From positions 1 through 40,674 of the forward strand of contig CAMBPQ010000026.1 in assembly GCA_945869735.1 (NCBI GenBank): a stretch of DNA of 40,674 bases, read 5' to 3'. Source of the stretch: Planctomicrobium piriforme. GTDB taxonomy: Bacteria > Planctomycetota > Planctomycetia > Pirellulales > UBA1268. Both the position numbers and the translations under genes were made by a program. Below the pieces are notes generated by a model. That model did no database searches. It saw nothing but the letters and a program-made list of their open reading frames with translations, and was not told where the DNA came from. Positions within the stretch are counted from its first letter, which is position 1, and each line of letters begins with the position of its first letter. This document shows positions 27,001 to 35,693 of this stretch, piece by piece.

Positions 27001-28701
27001 ATGGCCAACGCGTTTTCTCAGATTCTCGTCGCCGAAGGCATCGTCTCCGCCGAGCAGCTTGCGGAAGCCGTGCGGATCGCCGGCACGTCGGGCAAGCAGG
27101 TGCACGACGAGGTTGTTCGTCTCGGCTATGCCCCCGGCGAGAAGGTGATGAAGGCCCTTGCCAAGGCCCACCGCCTCAAGTTCGTCAACCTCGCCGACAT
27201 CGCGGTGACTGAGGAGGTGATCGACCTACTGCCCGAGAGCGTCGCCCGTGAAAACACGATCTTCCCGCTTTCGGAGTCGGGGGGTTCGCTTCGCATTGCC
27301 ACCTGCGATCCCACCGACATGGACGCGCAGGAGAAGCTGCGGTTCATCCTCAACCGCGACATCGAGATGGCCCTGGCGGTCCGCGAGCAGATCGTGGAGG
27401 CGATCAACCGCCACTACGGCCTCTCCGACGGCGAGAGCGCCGACTCGATGCTTCAGGAGTTCACCGACACCGCGATCGACTTCACCGAGACGGCCATCGA
27501 GCAGCAGGGCGCAGCAGCCCAGGAAGAGACGTCCGACGCGCCGGTGGTGAAGCTCGTCAACCTCGTGATCACCGAGGCGGTGCAGCTCCGCGCCAGCGAT
27601 ATCCACATCGAGCCCTTCGAAGACCGCGTGCGAATCCGCTACCGCATCGACGGCCGGCTGGTGGAGCGCGACAACCCGCCCCGGCGGCTCCTCGGGGCGA
27701 TCCTCTCCCGCATCAAGATCCTCTCCAAGCTCGACATCGCCGAGCGGCGTCGTCCGCAGGACGGCCGGATCAAGCTCACGGCCGACGGCAAAGACTATGA
27801 CCTCCGCGTGAGCGTATTGCCGACCAATCACGGTCAGTCGGTTGTGATGCGGATCCTCGACAAGGAAAACATCAAGGTCGGCATCCGGCAGTTGGGCCTC
27901 GCCGAGAATGAGTTTCGGCAGTTCAAGAACCTGATCCGCCGTCCCAACGGGATCATCCTCGTGACGGGCCCCACGGGCTCGGGCAAGACGACCACCCTCT
28001 ACGCATCGCTCAACGAGCTCAACCGCCCCGACACCAAGATCATCACCGCCGAGGACCCGGTGGAGTATTACCTCGCCGGCATCAATCAGGTGGAGATCAA
28101 GCACCAGATCGGCCTCGACTTCGCCCGGGTCATCCGTGCCATGCTGCGGCAGGCGCCCAACGTGATCCTCGTGGGCGAGATGCGCGACACGGAAACGGCG
28201 CAGATGGGCATCCAGGCCTCGCTCACGGGGCATCTCGTGTTCTCGACGCTCCACACCAACGACGCCCCGGGCGCCATCACGCGGATGATCGACATGGGAG
28301 TGCCGGCCTATCTCGTGGCCTCGAGCGTGATTGCGGTGCTCGCCCAGCGGCTGGTTCGCATCAACTGCCCGAAGTGCAAGCAGCCCCATCAGCCGCTCGA
28401 CACCCAGATTGAGGCGGCGGGGATCACCCCGGAGATGCTCAAGGGGGCGACCTTTATGAAGGGCCGGGGCTGCGCCCACTGCACGAAGTCGGGCTACAAG
28501 GGCCGTCTTGGCATCTTTGAGTTGATGGTGATGAACAACAAGATCCGCGAACTCGCCTTCCAGGGGGCGGCCACCCAGGAAATCCGTCGGGCTGCGGTGA
28601 GCGGCGGGATGAAGGTGATGTTTGACGACGGCATCCAGAAGGCCCTCCGCGGCGTCACCACGCTCGACGAGGTGTTCCGGGTTTCGAAAAAGGCCGAATA
28701 G
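27001..28701 (+). CDS. GspE/PilB-type assembly ATPase (first copy)
   Basis: The product has 566 residues. It is a cytoplasmic hexameric ATPase that would drive pseudopilus or pilus extension. An N-terminal T2SSE-N/MshEN-type domain covers about residues 1-135, but the usual R-(L/I)-G opening is absent (NAFSQILVAEG instead). The catalytic core has RASDIHIEPFEDRVRIRYRI, Walker A GPTGSGKTTT (323-332), the Asp box EDPVEY, Walker B VILVGEMRD (388-396) and the His box STLHTNDAPG. A tetracysteine zinc site, CPKC (456-459) and CAHC (491-494), is characteristic of GspE/PilB and absent from PilT. It is separated from pilT by 443 bases holding a palindromic repeat. Confidence 0.92.
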   Translation: MANAFSQILVAEGIVSAEQLAEAVRIAGTSGKQVHDEVVRLGYAPGEKVMKALAKAHRLKFVNLADIAVTEEVIDLLPESVARENTIFPLSESGGSLRIATCDPTDMDAQEKLRFILNRDIEMALAVREQIVEAINRHYGLSDGESADSMLQEFTDTAIDFTETAIEQQGAAAQEETSDAPVVKLVNLVITEAVQLRASDIHIEPFEDRVRIRYRIDGRLVERDNPPRRLLGAILSRIKILSKLDIAERRRPQDGRIKLTADGKDYDLRVSVLPTNHGQSVVMRILDKENIKVGIRQLGLAENEFRQFKNLIRRPNGIILVTGPTGSGKTTTLYASLNELNRPDTKIITAEDPVEYYLAGINQVEIKHQIGLDFARVIRAMLRQAPNVILVGEMRDTETAQMGIQASLTGHLVFSTLHTNDAPGAITRMIDMGVPAYLVASSVIAVLAQRLVRINCPKCKQPHQPLDTQIEAAGITPEMLKGATFMKGRGCAHCTKSGYKGRLGIFELMVMNNKIRELAFQGAATQEIRRAAVSGGMKVMFDDGIQKALRGVTTLDEVFRVSKKAE

Positions 28702-29144
28702 GCCACGTCGTCCGTCAGGAAGCCCCAAGCGCGAGCGCGGGGTATACGCGTCGCCCTAAAATCGGCGTCCGAGGCGCCTCCCGGCCGTGCCTCGATGCCA
28801 CCCGTATACCCGTCGCTCGCGCTCCGGGCTTCCCGGGGCACTCGAAGCCCCGCGTCCAACTCGCCCGACGGGATTTTCTGGTCTGGGGGAGACTTTTCTG
28901 CCGATCCTGCGCATAATGCTGGTATCGAGTCGCCGACCTCCGTCAGGGGCTAAGGTTCGGCGCCGAGTGAAATGCTTCCCGTGACCGGGTCCGCCCCCTC
29001 ATTCTCGCTGCCCTTCCGCTGCGGCATTTCCGCGGGCCGGCAACTATTCTCTCACCGGGTTTCCGGTCAGAATAGATTTGCTTTTGGAGGACGTTCCGAA
29101 GGCGTTTCATCGCCAGCCGAGCCCATCCATCTGGGGACGCATCC
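28702..29144 (+). other. Long intergenic region before pilT
   Basis: The first third holds the palindromic L-R repeat (28711-28838). The remaining ~300 bases contain no convincing open frame. CATAAT at 28912-28917 could be a -10 element, without a clear -35. GGAGG near 29086 is too far from the pilT ATG; the pilT ribosome site is probably GGGGA just upstream of 29145. This region is the likely promoter of the pilT-to-gspJ operon. Confidence 0.45.
28711..28838 (+). repeat. Palindromic repeat, L-R pair with compensatory changes
   Basis: The L arm (28711-28749) ends in GGGGTATACG where other copies have GGGGAATACG. The R arm (28798-28838) begins CCCGTATACCCG where others have CCCGTATTCCC. The two changes restore pairing with each other. 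The R end GGGCTTCC also pairs two bases further with L GGAAGCCC than the usual GGGCTTCTT does. The spacer is 48 bases. It begins 9 bases after the gspE stop codon. Confidence 0.9.
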
Positions 29145-30701
29145 ATGACCGCCATAGCCGGAAGTTCCGCGCAGTCGCAGCAGGTTGAAAAACTGCTGAA
29201 ACTCGCCTTCGACAACGGGGCAACGGAGATCCGCCTGTCGGGCAACGCCGCGCCCATGTTGCGGATCGATGGCCAGTTGCGTCCGCTCAAGAGCAAGCCG
29301 CTCACTGCCGACGACGTCGCGGGCTTGGCTGCCGCCATCATGCCGCCAGGGTGCGACCCGGCGAAGTTCGTGTTCGCCGCGCCGCAGGGCGACTGCGTGG
29401 CCGCCCTGCTCGATGTGCAGGGCACGAAGGTGCTGATCCTGAGTCCTGCCCAGGAGGCGTCTCCCGCGGCTGCGGCCGACATGCCGCTCGAACTCGATGT
29501 GCAGCGCGATGCACCGCCCGCGGCAGAGGCTGGGGGAGAGCGCGAAGACGTCTACGCCATGCCTCAGGCGGCCATCGGCACGATCCAGATCGACAAGCTC
29601 CTCAATGCAGCCGTGAAAAACGGCGTCAGCGACATCCACATCACCGCGGGCCTGCCGCCGGTGTTTCGTGTCGACGGCCACATGAAGCCGCAGCCCACGA
29701 AAGTGCTCACCCCCGACGACACCAACGGCCTGATGAAGTCGATCACGCCGGAGCGGTGCCAGGCAGAGCTCGCCGAAAAGGGCGGCTGCGACTTCGGCTT
29801 CGCCTTCAAGGATCTAGCCCGGTTCCGCGTCAGCGTGTTTAAGCAGCGAGGCAGCGTGGCGATGGTGCTGCGGCAGATTCCCAACAGGCTCCTCACGCCC
29901 GAGCAACTCGGCGTGCCCGAAATCTGCAAGAAGCTCGCCACCCGGCCCCGCGGCCTGTTTCTCGTGACCGGCCCGACGGGCTCCGGCAAGAGCACCACGC
30001 TCGCTTCGCTGATCGACTTCATCAACAAAAACTACGACCATCACATTATCACGATCGAAGACCCGATCGAATTTTACCACTACTCACAGAAGAGCACGGT
30101 GAACCAGCGGGAGGTCGGCACCGACGTGCCGAGCTTCTCAGAGGCGCTCCGCCGCGCCCTGCGGCAAGACCCCGACGTGATTCTCGTCGGCGAACTTCGC
30201 GACCTCGAGACGATCGAGGCCGCGATCTCGGCCGCTGAGACAGGCCACGTGGTCTTTGGCACGCTCCACACGACGGGCGCCCAGGGCACGGTCAACCGCA
30301 TTATCGACGCCTTTCCGACCAACCAGCAGGAGCAGGTCCGCACGCAGCTCTCGACGGCCATCCTTGGCGTGGTCTCGCAGACCCTCCTGCCGAAGATCGG
30401 CGGCGGCCGATGCGCTGCCTACGAGGTGCTCGTGGTCACGCCCGCCATCGGCAACCTGATCCGCGAAAATAAGACGTTCCGAATCAACTCGGCAATCCAG
30501 ACAGGGGCCAAACTCGGCATGAAACTGCTCGACGACGACCTCTTCCGCCTCTGGAACGAGAAAAAAGTCACCGAGGAAGACGTGCTTGCCAAGGCCCAAA
30601 ACGTCGACGAGCTCGCCAAGCGGATCACCAACGCCAAGCAGGGCATTTTCGACGACGAGGAAACGGTCGCCCGCAAGTCCGGCAAAGACGGGGAGAAGTA
30701 A
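29145..30701 (+). CDS. pilT: PilT-type ATPase with duplicated N-terminal domain
   Basis: The product has 518 residues; typical PilT is about 345-370. The last ~370 residues are a standard PilT: N-domain 148-235 (DIHITAGLPPVFRVDG), Walker A GPTGSGKS (276-283), Asp box IEDPIEF, Walker B VILVGELRD (345-353), His box GTLHTTGA and the PilT signature AIGNLIREN (434-442). No tetracysteine site is present, as expected. The extra N-terminal ~145 residues contain a second, weaker copy of the N-domain start: residues 14-66 align without gaps to 148-200, sharing KLL, NG, DI/EI, R-(I/V)-DG, LT-x-DD and GL. A Pro/Ala/Glu linker follows. PilT powers pilus retraction in known systems. gspE2 starts 3 bases after its stop. 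Confidence 0.93.
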   Translation: MTAIAGSSAQSQQVEKLLKLAFDNGATEIRLSGNAAPMLRIDGQLRPLKSKPLTADDVAGLAAAIMPPGCDPAKFVFAAPQGDCVAALLDVQGTKVLILSPAQEASPAAAADMPLELDVQRDAPPAAEAGGEREDVYAMPQAAIGTIQIDKLLNAAVKNGVSDIHITAGLPPVFRVDGHMKPQPTKVLTPDDTNGLMKSITPERCQAELAEKGGCDFGFAFKDLARFRVSVFKQRGSVAMVLRQIPNRLLTPEQLGVPEICKKLATRPRGLFLVTGPTGSGKSTTLASLIDFINKNYDHHIITIEDPIEFYHYSQKSTVNQREVGTDVPSFSEALRRALRQDPDVILVGELRDLETIEAAISAAETGHVVFGTLHTTGAQGTVNRIIDAFPTNQQEQVRTQLSTAILGVVSQTLLPKIGGGRCAAYEVLVVTPAIGNLIRENKTFRINSAIQTGAKLGMKLLDDDLFRLWNEKKVTEEDVLAKAQNVDELAKRITNAKQGIFDDEETVARKSGKDGEK

Positions 30702-30704
30702 GTC

Positions 30705-32423
30705 ATGGCCCTCAAGCGTATCGGACAGATTCTGGTCGACCTCGGGCTCATCGACGAGCAGCAGCTCGCGACGATGCTCGAGGAGCAGTCGAACCGCGGC
30801 GGTGAACTCCTCGGCAAGATCGGCGTGGCGCTCGGGTTCTACACCGACGAGCAGCTCGGCGAGGCGCTGGCCGAGCAGTGGGGCACCACGTTTGTCACGC
30901 TCTACGACCGCCAGATTCCAGTCGACGTGATCCGCCTCGTTAGCGAGCCGATGGCCCAGCTCTACCGAGTGGTGCCTCTCGAGCTCGTGGGCGACCGACT
31001 CACCATCGCCTCGGCCGAGCCGCAGAAGTTCCAGATTGCCGACGAGCTCCACACTCTCCTTGGCTACGACATCCACGTCTGCGTGGCGACCGAGCCCGAG
31101 ATCACGAAGACGATTGAGAAGCTCTTCTCCTCGGAGACCGAGAGCGTGGAGTCGCTCGTCGAAGACCTCGAGGCCGACGACGCCCTCGCCGCCGCGGCGG
31201 CCGCCGCCGGCAAGGAGGGCGTCACCGACCTGACGAGCGTCGAGGCTCTCGCCGAGAGCGCCCCGGTGCGGAAGCTGCTCAACATGGTGCTCCTCCTCGC
31301 GATCCGCGACGGCGCCAGCGACATCCACTTCGAGCCCTTCGAGACGGATTTTCGCATTCGCCTCAAGGCCGACGGTGTGCTCCAGGAGATGGTGCCGCCG
31401 CCCAAGCATCTCGCCTTCGCGATCACCACCCGGATCAAGGTGATGGCCAACCTCGACATCGCCGAGCGCCGGATGCCGCAGGACGGCCGGATCGAGCTAA
31501 CGGTGGGCGGCCATCCGGTCGACCTCCGCGTGAGCGTGCTGCCGACCTTGTTCGGCGAGAGCGTGGTGATGCGGGTGCTCGACCGTGGCGTGGTATCGCT
31601 GAATCTCGAAAAGATCGGGATGGAGCAGACAATGCTGCGGAAGTTCCGCGAGGTGATCAGGCGGCCCAACGGCATCGTGCTGGTCACCGGCCCCACGGGC
31701 TCCGGCAAGACGACCACGCTCTACTCGGCCCTCTCCGAGCTCAACGAGATCGAAGACAAGCTGATCACGACCGAAGACCCGGTCGAGTACGACATCGACG
31801 GCATCGTGCAGGTGCCGATCGACGCCGACATCGGCAACACCTTCGCCGCCTGCCTTCGCTCGATCCTCCGCCAGGATCCCGATCGTATCCTCGTGGGCGA
31901 GATTCGCGACGTGGAAACGGCCGAGATCGCGGTGCAGGCGTCGCTTACCGGCCACATGGTGTTTTCCACGCTGCACACCAACGACGCCCCTTCGACGGTC
32001 ACGCGCCTCCGCGACATGGGCGTGCCGCCGTTTTTGATCACAGCCACGGTCGAGGCGATCCTCGCCCAGCGGCTCGTGCGGCGGATCTGCACGGGCTGCC
32101 GGGAGGAGATCGTTCCCGGGGCCGACGTGCTGGCCGACTTGGAAATGACGACCGACCAGGCCGTTGGCAAAAAGTTCTTCCGCGGCAAGGGCTGCGACAA
32201 GTGCAACCGCACCGGTTACAAGGGCCGGCTCGGCATCTACGAGCTGCTGATCATGAACGATGAGATGCGGGATATGATCATGCGCAATGCCTCCACCGAA
32301 GAGCTCCGCGAAGCCGCCCGCCGCAATGGCATGGTGACCCTCCGCGACTCCGGCATGGAGGGCATCTTCACCGGCCAGACGACGGCCGACGAGGTGATCC
32401 GCGAAACCATCCTGGATGCGTGA
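30705..32423 (+). CDS. GspE/PilB-type assembly ATPase (second copy) with MshEN-like N-domain
   Basis: The product has 572 residues. The N-terminus carries two tandem motifs of the MshEN c-di-GMP-binding type: RIGQILVDLGLIDEQQLATM (from residue 5) and GKIGVALGFYTDEQLGEALA (from residue 38). An acidic/Ala linker (about 142-180) precedes the catalytic core: GASDIHFEPFETDFRIRL, Walker A GPTGSGKTTT (329-338), TEDPVEYD, Walker B RILVGEIRD (394-402) and STLHTNDAPS. The zinc tetracysteine is CTGC (462-465) and CDKC (497-500). It should power pilin polymerisation, possibly under c-di-GMP control, which is inference from the motif. It is tightly packed: 3 bases after pilT, 2 bases before gspF. Confidence 0.93.
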   Translation: MALKRIGQILVDLGLIDEQQLATMLEEQSNRGGELLGKIGVALGFYTDEQLGEALAEQWGTTFVTLYDRQIPVDVIRLVSEPMAQLYRVVPLELVGDRLTIASAEPQKFQIADELHTLLGYDIHVCVATEPEITKTIEKLFSSETESVESLVEDLEADDALAAAAAAAGKEGVTDLTSVEALAESAPVRKLLNMVLLLAIRDGASDIHFEPFETDFRIRLKADGVLQEMVPPPKHLAFAITTRIKVMANLDIAERRMPQDGRIELTVGGHPVDLRVSVLPTLFGESVVMRVLDRGVVSLNLEKIGMEQTMLRKFREVIRRPNGIVLVTGPTGSGKTTTLYSALSELNEIEDKLITTEDPVEYDIDGIVQVPIDADIGNTFAACLRSILRQDPDRILVGEIRDVETAEIAVQASLTGHMVFSTLHTNDAPSTVTRLRDMGVPPFLITATVEAILAQRLVRRICTGCREEIVPGADVLADLEMTTDQAVGKKFFRGKGCDKCNRTGYKGRLGIYELLIMNDEMRDMIMRNASTEELREAARRNGMVTLRDSGMEGIFTGQTTADEVIRETILDA

Positions 32424-32425
32424 CC

Positions 32426-33757
32426 ATGCCCACCTACATGTTTGAAGCCATCGACGCGGCCACCGGCAAGGAAATCCGGGACACCGTCGACGCTGCCAGC
32501 GAGGCCGAGGCCCAGGCCACGATCCGGTCGATGGGCTACATGGTCACGAAGCTCAAGGCGCAGCGGGCGAAGGCCAGCAAGTCGGGCGGAGGCCGCGGCA
32601 AGAAGCCGGGCCGCACCTTTGCGATGGGCGGTGTGAAGGGCAAGGATCTCACGCTCTTCACGCGTCAGCTCTCGATTCTCCAAGACGCCGGCCTGCCGAT
32701 CCTTCGCAGCCTCAAGGTGCTCGCCGAGATGCAGAAGCCGGGCCGGCTCAAAAACTCGCTCCTCGACGTCTGCGACGAGATCGAAGGCGGGTCGACTCTT
32801 TCGGAGGCGATGTCGAAGAGCCCCAAGGCGTTCGACCGCCTGTATTGCAACATGATCCGGGCCGGTGAGGCAGGAGGCGCGCTCGAGGTGATTCTCCGTC
32901 GGCTCGCGGAGTTCATGGAGCGGAGCGAGTCGCTCCGCCGCAAGGTGAAAGGCGCGCTCGTCTATCCGATCGTGGTGGTGCTGGTCGCCGTCGGCATCCT
33001 CACGTTCATCATGATGAAGATCGTCCCTCAGTTCAAAAAGATCTTCGACGACTTCGGCAGCACCTTGCCGCCGATGACGCAGATCCTGATCGACATCTCC
33101 AACTGGGTGGTCAACTACTGGTATCTGATCCCGGCGATTCCCTTCGGCATCAATATGCTCATCAAGGCGATCAAGCTCATCCCCTACGGACGCTTCGGCT
33201 GGGACCTGTTCGTACTCAAGATGCCGATCTTCGGCCCACTCGTCGAGAAAAACATCCTCTCCCGCAGCGCCCGCACGCTCGGCACGCTCCTTGCGAGCGG
33301 CGTGCCGATCCTCGAGGCGCTCAACATCACGAAGGAAACTTCGGGCAACATGATGTTCGAGCGGCTCTTCGGGAAGGTGTCTGATTCGATCCGTGACGGC
33401 GAGTCGATCGCCAAGCCGCTCAAGGCCTATGCCGTCCCGCCGTTCAACCTGGTGGCGCTGCTCTTCTGGACGTTCTTCGCCCCGGTTATCGGGGTGCTGA
33501 TGTACCTCGTGAAATACAAGAAGCCGGTCGTCGACGACCTCGTGGTCAACATGGTTGACGTGGGTGAGGAGTCGGGCGAGCTCGACACGATGCTCTACAA
33601 GGTGGCCGACACCTACGACGAGGAGGTGGCGGTGCTCACGGAGAGCCTGACGAGCCTGATGGAGCCGCTGCTCATCATCTTCCTCGGCGGTGCGGTGGGT
33701 TTCATCGTGATCGCGCTCTTCATGCCGCTGATCAAACTGATCCAGGATCTGTCGTGA
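32426..33757 (+). CDS. GspF/PilC-type inner-membrane platform protein with extra hydrophobic insertion
   Basis: The product has 443 residues. It is the platform protein that couples the ATPases to pilin assembly. The two GspF domains begin LFTRQLSILQDAGLPILRSL (78-97) and FVLKMPIFGPLVEKN, RTLGTLLASGVPILEAL (262-299). Expected membrane helices are at 178-200 and 411-436. Unusually, after VPPF (337-340) there is an insertion of about 30 residues, NLVALLFWTFFAPVIGVLMY and onwards to about 371, before the conserved NMVDVGEESGELDTML. In E. coli GspF, LFPPMM runs straight into the GE-SGELD motif. The insertion contains an additional predicted membrane segment. ATG 32426 follows the gspE2 stop by 2 bases; the last 4 bases overlap the next gene. 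Confidence 0.92.
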   Translation: MPTYMFEAIDAATGKEIRDTVDAASEAEAQATIRSMGYMVTKLKAQRAKASKSGGGRGKKPGRTFAMGGVKGKDLTLFTRQLSILQDAGLPILRSLKVLAEMQKPGRLKNSLLDVCDEIEGGSTLSEAMSKSPKAFDRLYCNMIRAGEAGGALEVILRRLAEFMERSESLRRKVKGALVYPIVVVLVAVGILTFIMMKIVPQFKKIFDDFGSTLPPMTQILIDISNWVVNYWYLIPAIPFGINMLIKAIKLIPYGRFGWDLFVLKMPIFGPLVEKNILSRSARTLGTLLASGVPILEALNITKETSGNMMFERLFGKVSDSIRDGESIAKPLKAYAVPPFNLVALLFWTFFAPVIGVLMYLVKYKKPVVDDLVVNMVDVGEESGELDTMLYKVADTYDEEVAVLTESLTSLMEPLLIIFLGGAVGFIVIALFMPLIKLIQDLS

Positions 33758-34677
33758 CGACCGTGCACCCCACACCCCGCGTCGTGGCAGCCCCCCGGCG
33801 GATGCCGGGGCCGCCGGGCGCGTCGTCGGCAGTGCGCGAGCCACGGAGCGCGGCCCGCCGGGCGTTTACCCTGGTCGAACTGCTGGTCGTGGTCTCGATC
33901 ATCCTGGTGCTCATGGGGCTGATGGCGTCCGCCGTGTCGGCCGCGCGGGGCAGTCAGAAGAAGCAGGCCACGCAGGCGCTGATCGCGAAGCTCGACGTGA
34001 TCATTCAGCAGCAGTACGCGACCTATGCGTCGCGGAACATACCCGGGGCGACCACGTCTGCAGCCCGTGGCGTCGGCCTCCGAAAGATGGCCACGGGCGA
34101 TTTGCCAGACAGTTGGGCCGACGTGGCGTACATGGCGTCGAACGCCTCGCAGTTCACGTCGTCGCCGCAGCGGGCCTACGTGGCCATCTACAACGCGGCC
34201 ATCGCGGCCAACAAAACGCCCACCTCCGACTACAGCGACGCCGAGTGCCTGTTCATGATTGTTATGCAGGGTGGAATCGCGAACTGCCTTGACTGTGGTG
34301 AACTCAAAACGACCGAAAAGGGCGATACGGATAGCGACGGTTTTTTTGAGTTCTTGGACGCGTGGGGGCAGCCTCTCCGCTACGTCCTCTGGCCGGCTGG
34401 GCTGGAACTTCCGCCCGGAAGTGGCAAGTTCTTTTCCACGAACCTTCCAATTTCTTCCGCGGCCGCAGGAAGAACCATGCGTCCGCTGATTTTTTCCGGC
34501 GGCGTTGACCAAACGAACTCAACTGCTGTGAACGGGGGATCGAATCTGCAACTCGGCGTTAAGTGTGGAGACCCGACCGACCCAACCGTGTCGACCTTTG
34601 GCGGCAAGGAAGCATCGGCTGGCGGGGACTTCCGCGCCGACAACATCACCAACCTCGACGCGGAGGCATTGAAATGA
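33754..34677 (+). CDS. GspG-like major pseudopilin
   Basis: The product has 307 residues. The class III prepilin signal is ARRA|FTLVELLVVVSIILVL with Glu5, but Ala replaces the usual Gly at -1. The leader is 37 residues from GTG 33754, or 21 from ATG 33802. C-terminal GspG features are present: DTDSDG (191-196, calcium-loop-like) and DAWGQPLRY (202-210, matching the family DPWGNPY). At 307 residues it is about twice E. coli GspG. The GTG overlaps the gspF stop by 4 bases. Expected role: main pseudopilus subunit, inserted in the inner membrane and processed by a prepilin peptidase not in this window. Confidence 0.85.
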   Translation: MTTVHPTPRVVAAPRRMPGPPGASSAVREPRSAARRAFTLVELLVVVSIILVLMGLMASAVSAARGSQKKQATQALIAKLDVIIQQQYATYASRNIPGATTSAARGVGLRKMATGDLPDSWADVAYMASNASQFTSSPQRAYVAIYNAAIAANKTPTSDYSDAECLFMIVMQGGIANCLDCGELKTTEKGDTDSDGFFEFLDAWGQPLRYVLWPAGLELPPGSGKFFSTNLPISSAAAGRTMRPLIFSGGVDQTNSTAVNGGSNLQLGVKCGDPTDPTVSTFGGKEASAGGDFRADNITNLDAEALK

Positions 34678-35693
34678 TGCCGCTCCGCCATCGCACCGCC
34701 TTCACGCTCGTCGAGCTTCTCGTGGTCACCTCCATCATGGCCGTGTTCTTGGGGCTCGTCCTTTCCGGTGCCAAGCCGGGCACGAACGGACAGATCCGCC
34801 AAGCGGCCCAATCGCTGGTTTCCGTGCTGACATCGGCACAGTCCCGTGCCCTGGGAAACCGGGCGGGCAGCGCCGTGATCTTCGAATCGGGAACGGCGGC
34901 GGGCGTCGCGGCCTCGATGTGTATCCGCGTCTCGAACGGTGACGTGCCGCCGTTCATCACCGGCACAGCCGGCACGTTCACATCACTGACCCCGAACTCA
35001 GCCACGATTCCGCTCACGCCGACGAATGCCGACGCCGCAGACCTCCAACACGGCTATAAGATCCAGTTCGGTGGCGCTGCGAGCGGGGCGAGTGTTCCCT
35101 ACCAGCCGCCGTCGCCCTGGCTCTCGCTCGCTGCTCCAGTCGCCAGCGGCGCGACGGTGAGCTTCCGGACAAGCGCCAGCCAGGCTCTCACCAACACGGT
35201 CTGGCCCGAGCCGACGAAAGCGGTGGGCGGTGGCAGCAACCCATTCGACTTTCAGGTTGCCAGGTATCCCCTGAAGGCGGACGTGGCCGCGGAGTTCCCG
35301 AAGGCCGTCGCCGTCGATCTTCGCTACAGCGGGATCGGTGACGATCCGACCACGGCCTGGGGCGGACTCGCAAATGACGGTGCGATCGCACTCGTCTTCG
35401 ACAGCATTGGTGGTGTCGACGCGCTGATGCAACAGGTGCTCGGAGAGGCCTCGATGCGCACCAACCAACCGATCGATCCCGTGCAGCCCTTCTACTTGCT
35501 CGTTACAGCCCGATCCGAGATCGATGATTCGACCTTTCCTGCGCTGTCGAGCCCCAAGGCTCTCTGGATCGCCGTACACCCACAAACCGGCCGCGTGACG
35601 GTCGCGTCGAACGTTGTGCAGTCGGGCACCGACGCCACCGCGCTGCGTGCCGCCCGAGCCAAGGCCCGTGCTCTTGCCACCATCGGCAAATGA
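34674..35693 (+). CDS. GspH-like pseudopilin
   Basis: The product has 339 residues from ATG 34674, overlapping the previous stop (ATGATG, next ATG at 34677). The prepilin signal is HRTA|FTLVELLVVTSIMAVFL, with a short 9-residue leader and Ala at -1. The region after the helix (IRQAAQSLVSVLTSAQSRAL) matches the GspH pattern, where the helix leads into a surface beta domain. The rest is beta-rich, and the C-terminus (ALRAARAKARALATIGK) is helical and basic. Assignment to GspH rather than another minor pseudopilin rests on order and the post-helix segment. The last 4 bases overlap the next gene. Confidence 0.78.
   Translation: MMPLRHRTAFTLVELLVVTSIMAVFLGLVLSGAKPGTNGQIRQAAQSLVSVLTSAQSRALGNRAGSAVIFESGTAAGVAASMCIRVSNGDVPPFITGTAGTFTSLTPNSATIPLTPTNADAADLQHGYKIQFGGAASGASVPYQPPSPWLSLAAPVASGATVSFRTSASQALTNTVWPEPTKAVGGGSNPFDFQVARYPLKADVAAEFPKAVAVDLRYSGIGDDPTTAWGGLANDGAIALVFDSIGGVDALMQQVLGEASMRTNQPIDPVQPFYLLVTARSEIDDSTFPALSSPKALWIAVHPQTGRVTVASNVVQSGTDATALRAARAKARALATIGK

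Noticed and set aside
27226-33844. Long minus-strand frames opposite the gspE, pilT and gspF genes
   Set aside because: They are antisense shadows of strongly conserved ATPase and platform genes, with no recognisable protein features.
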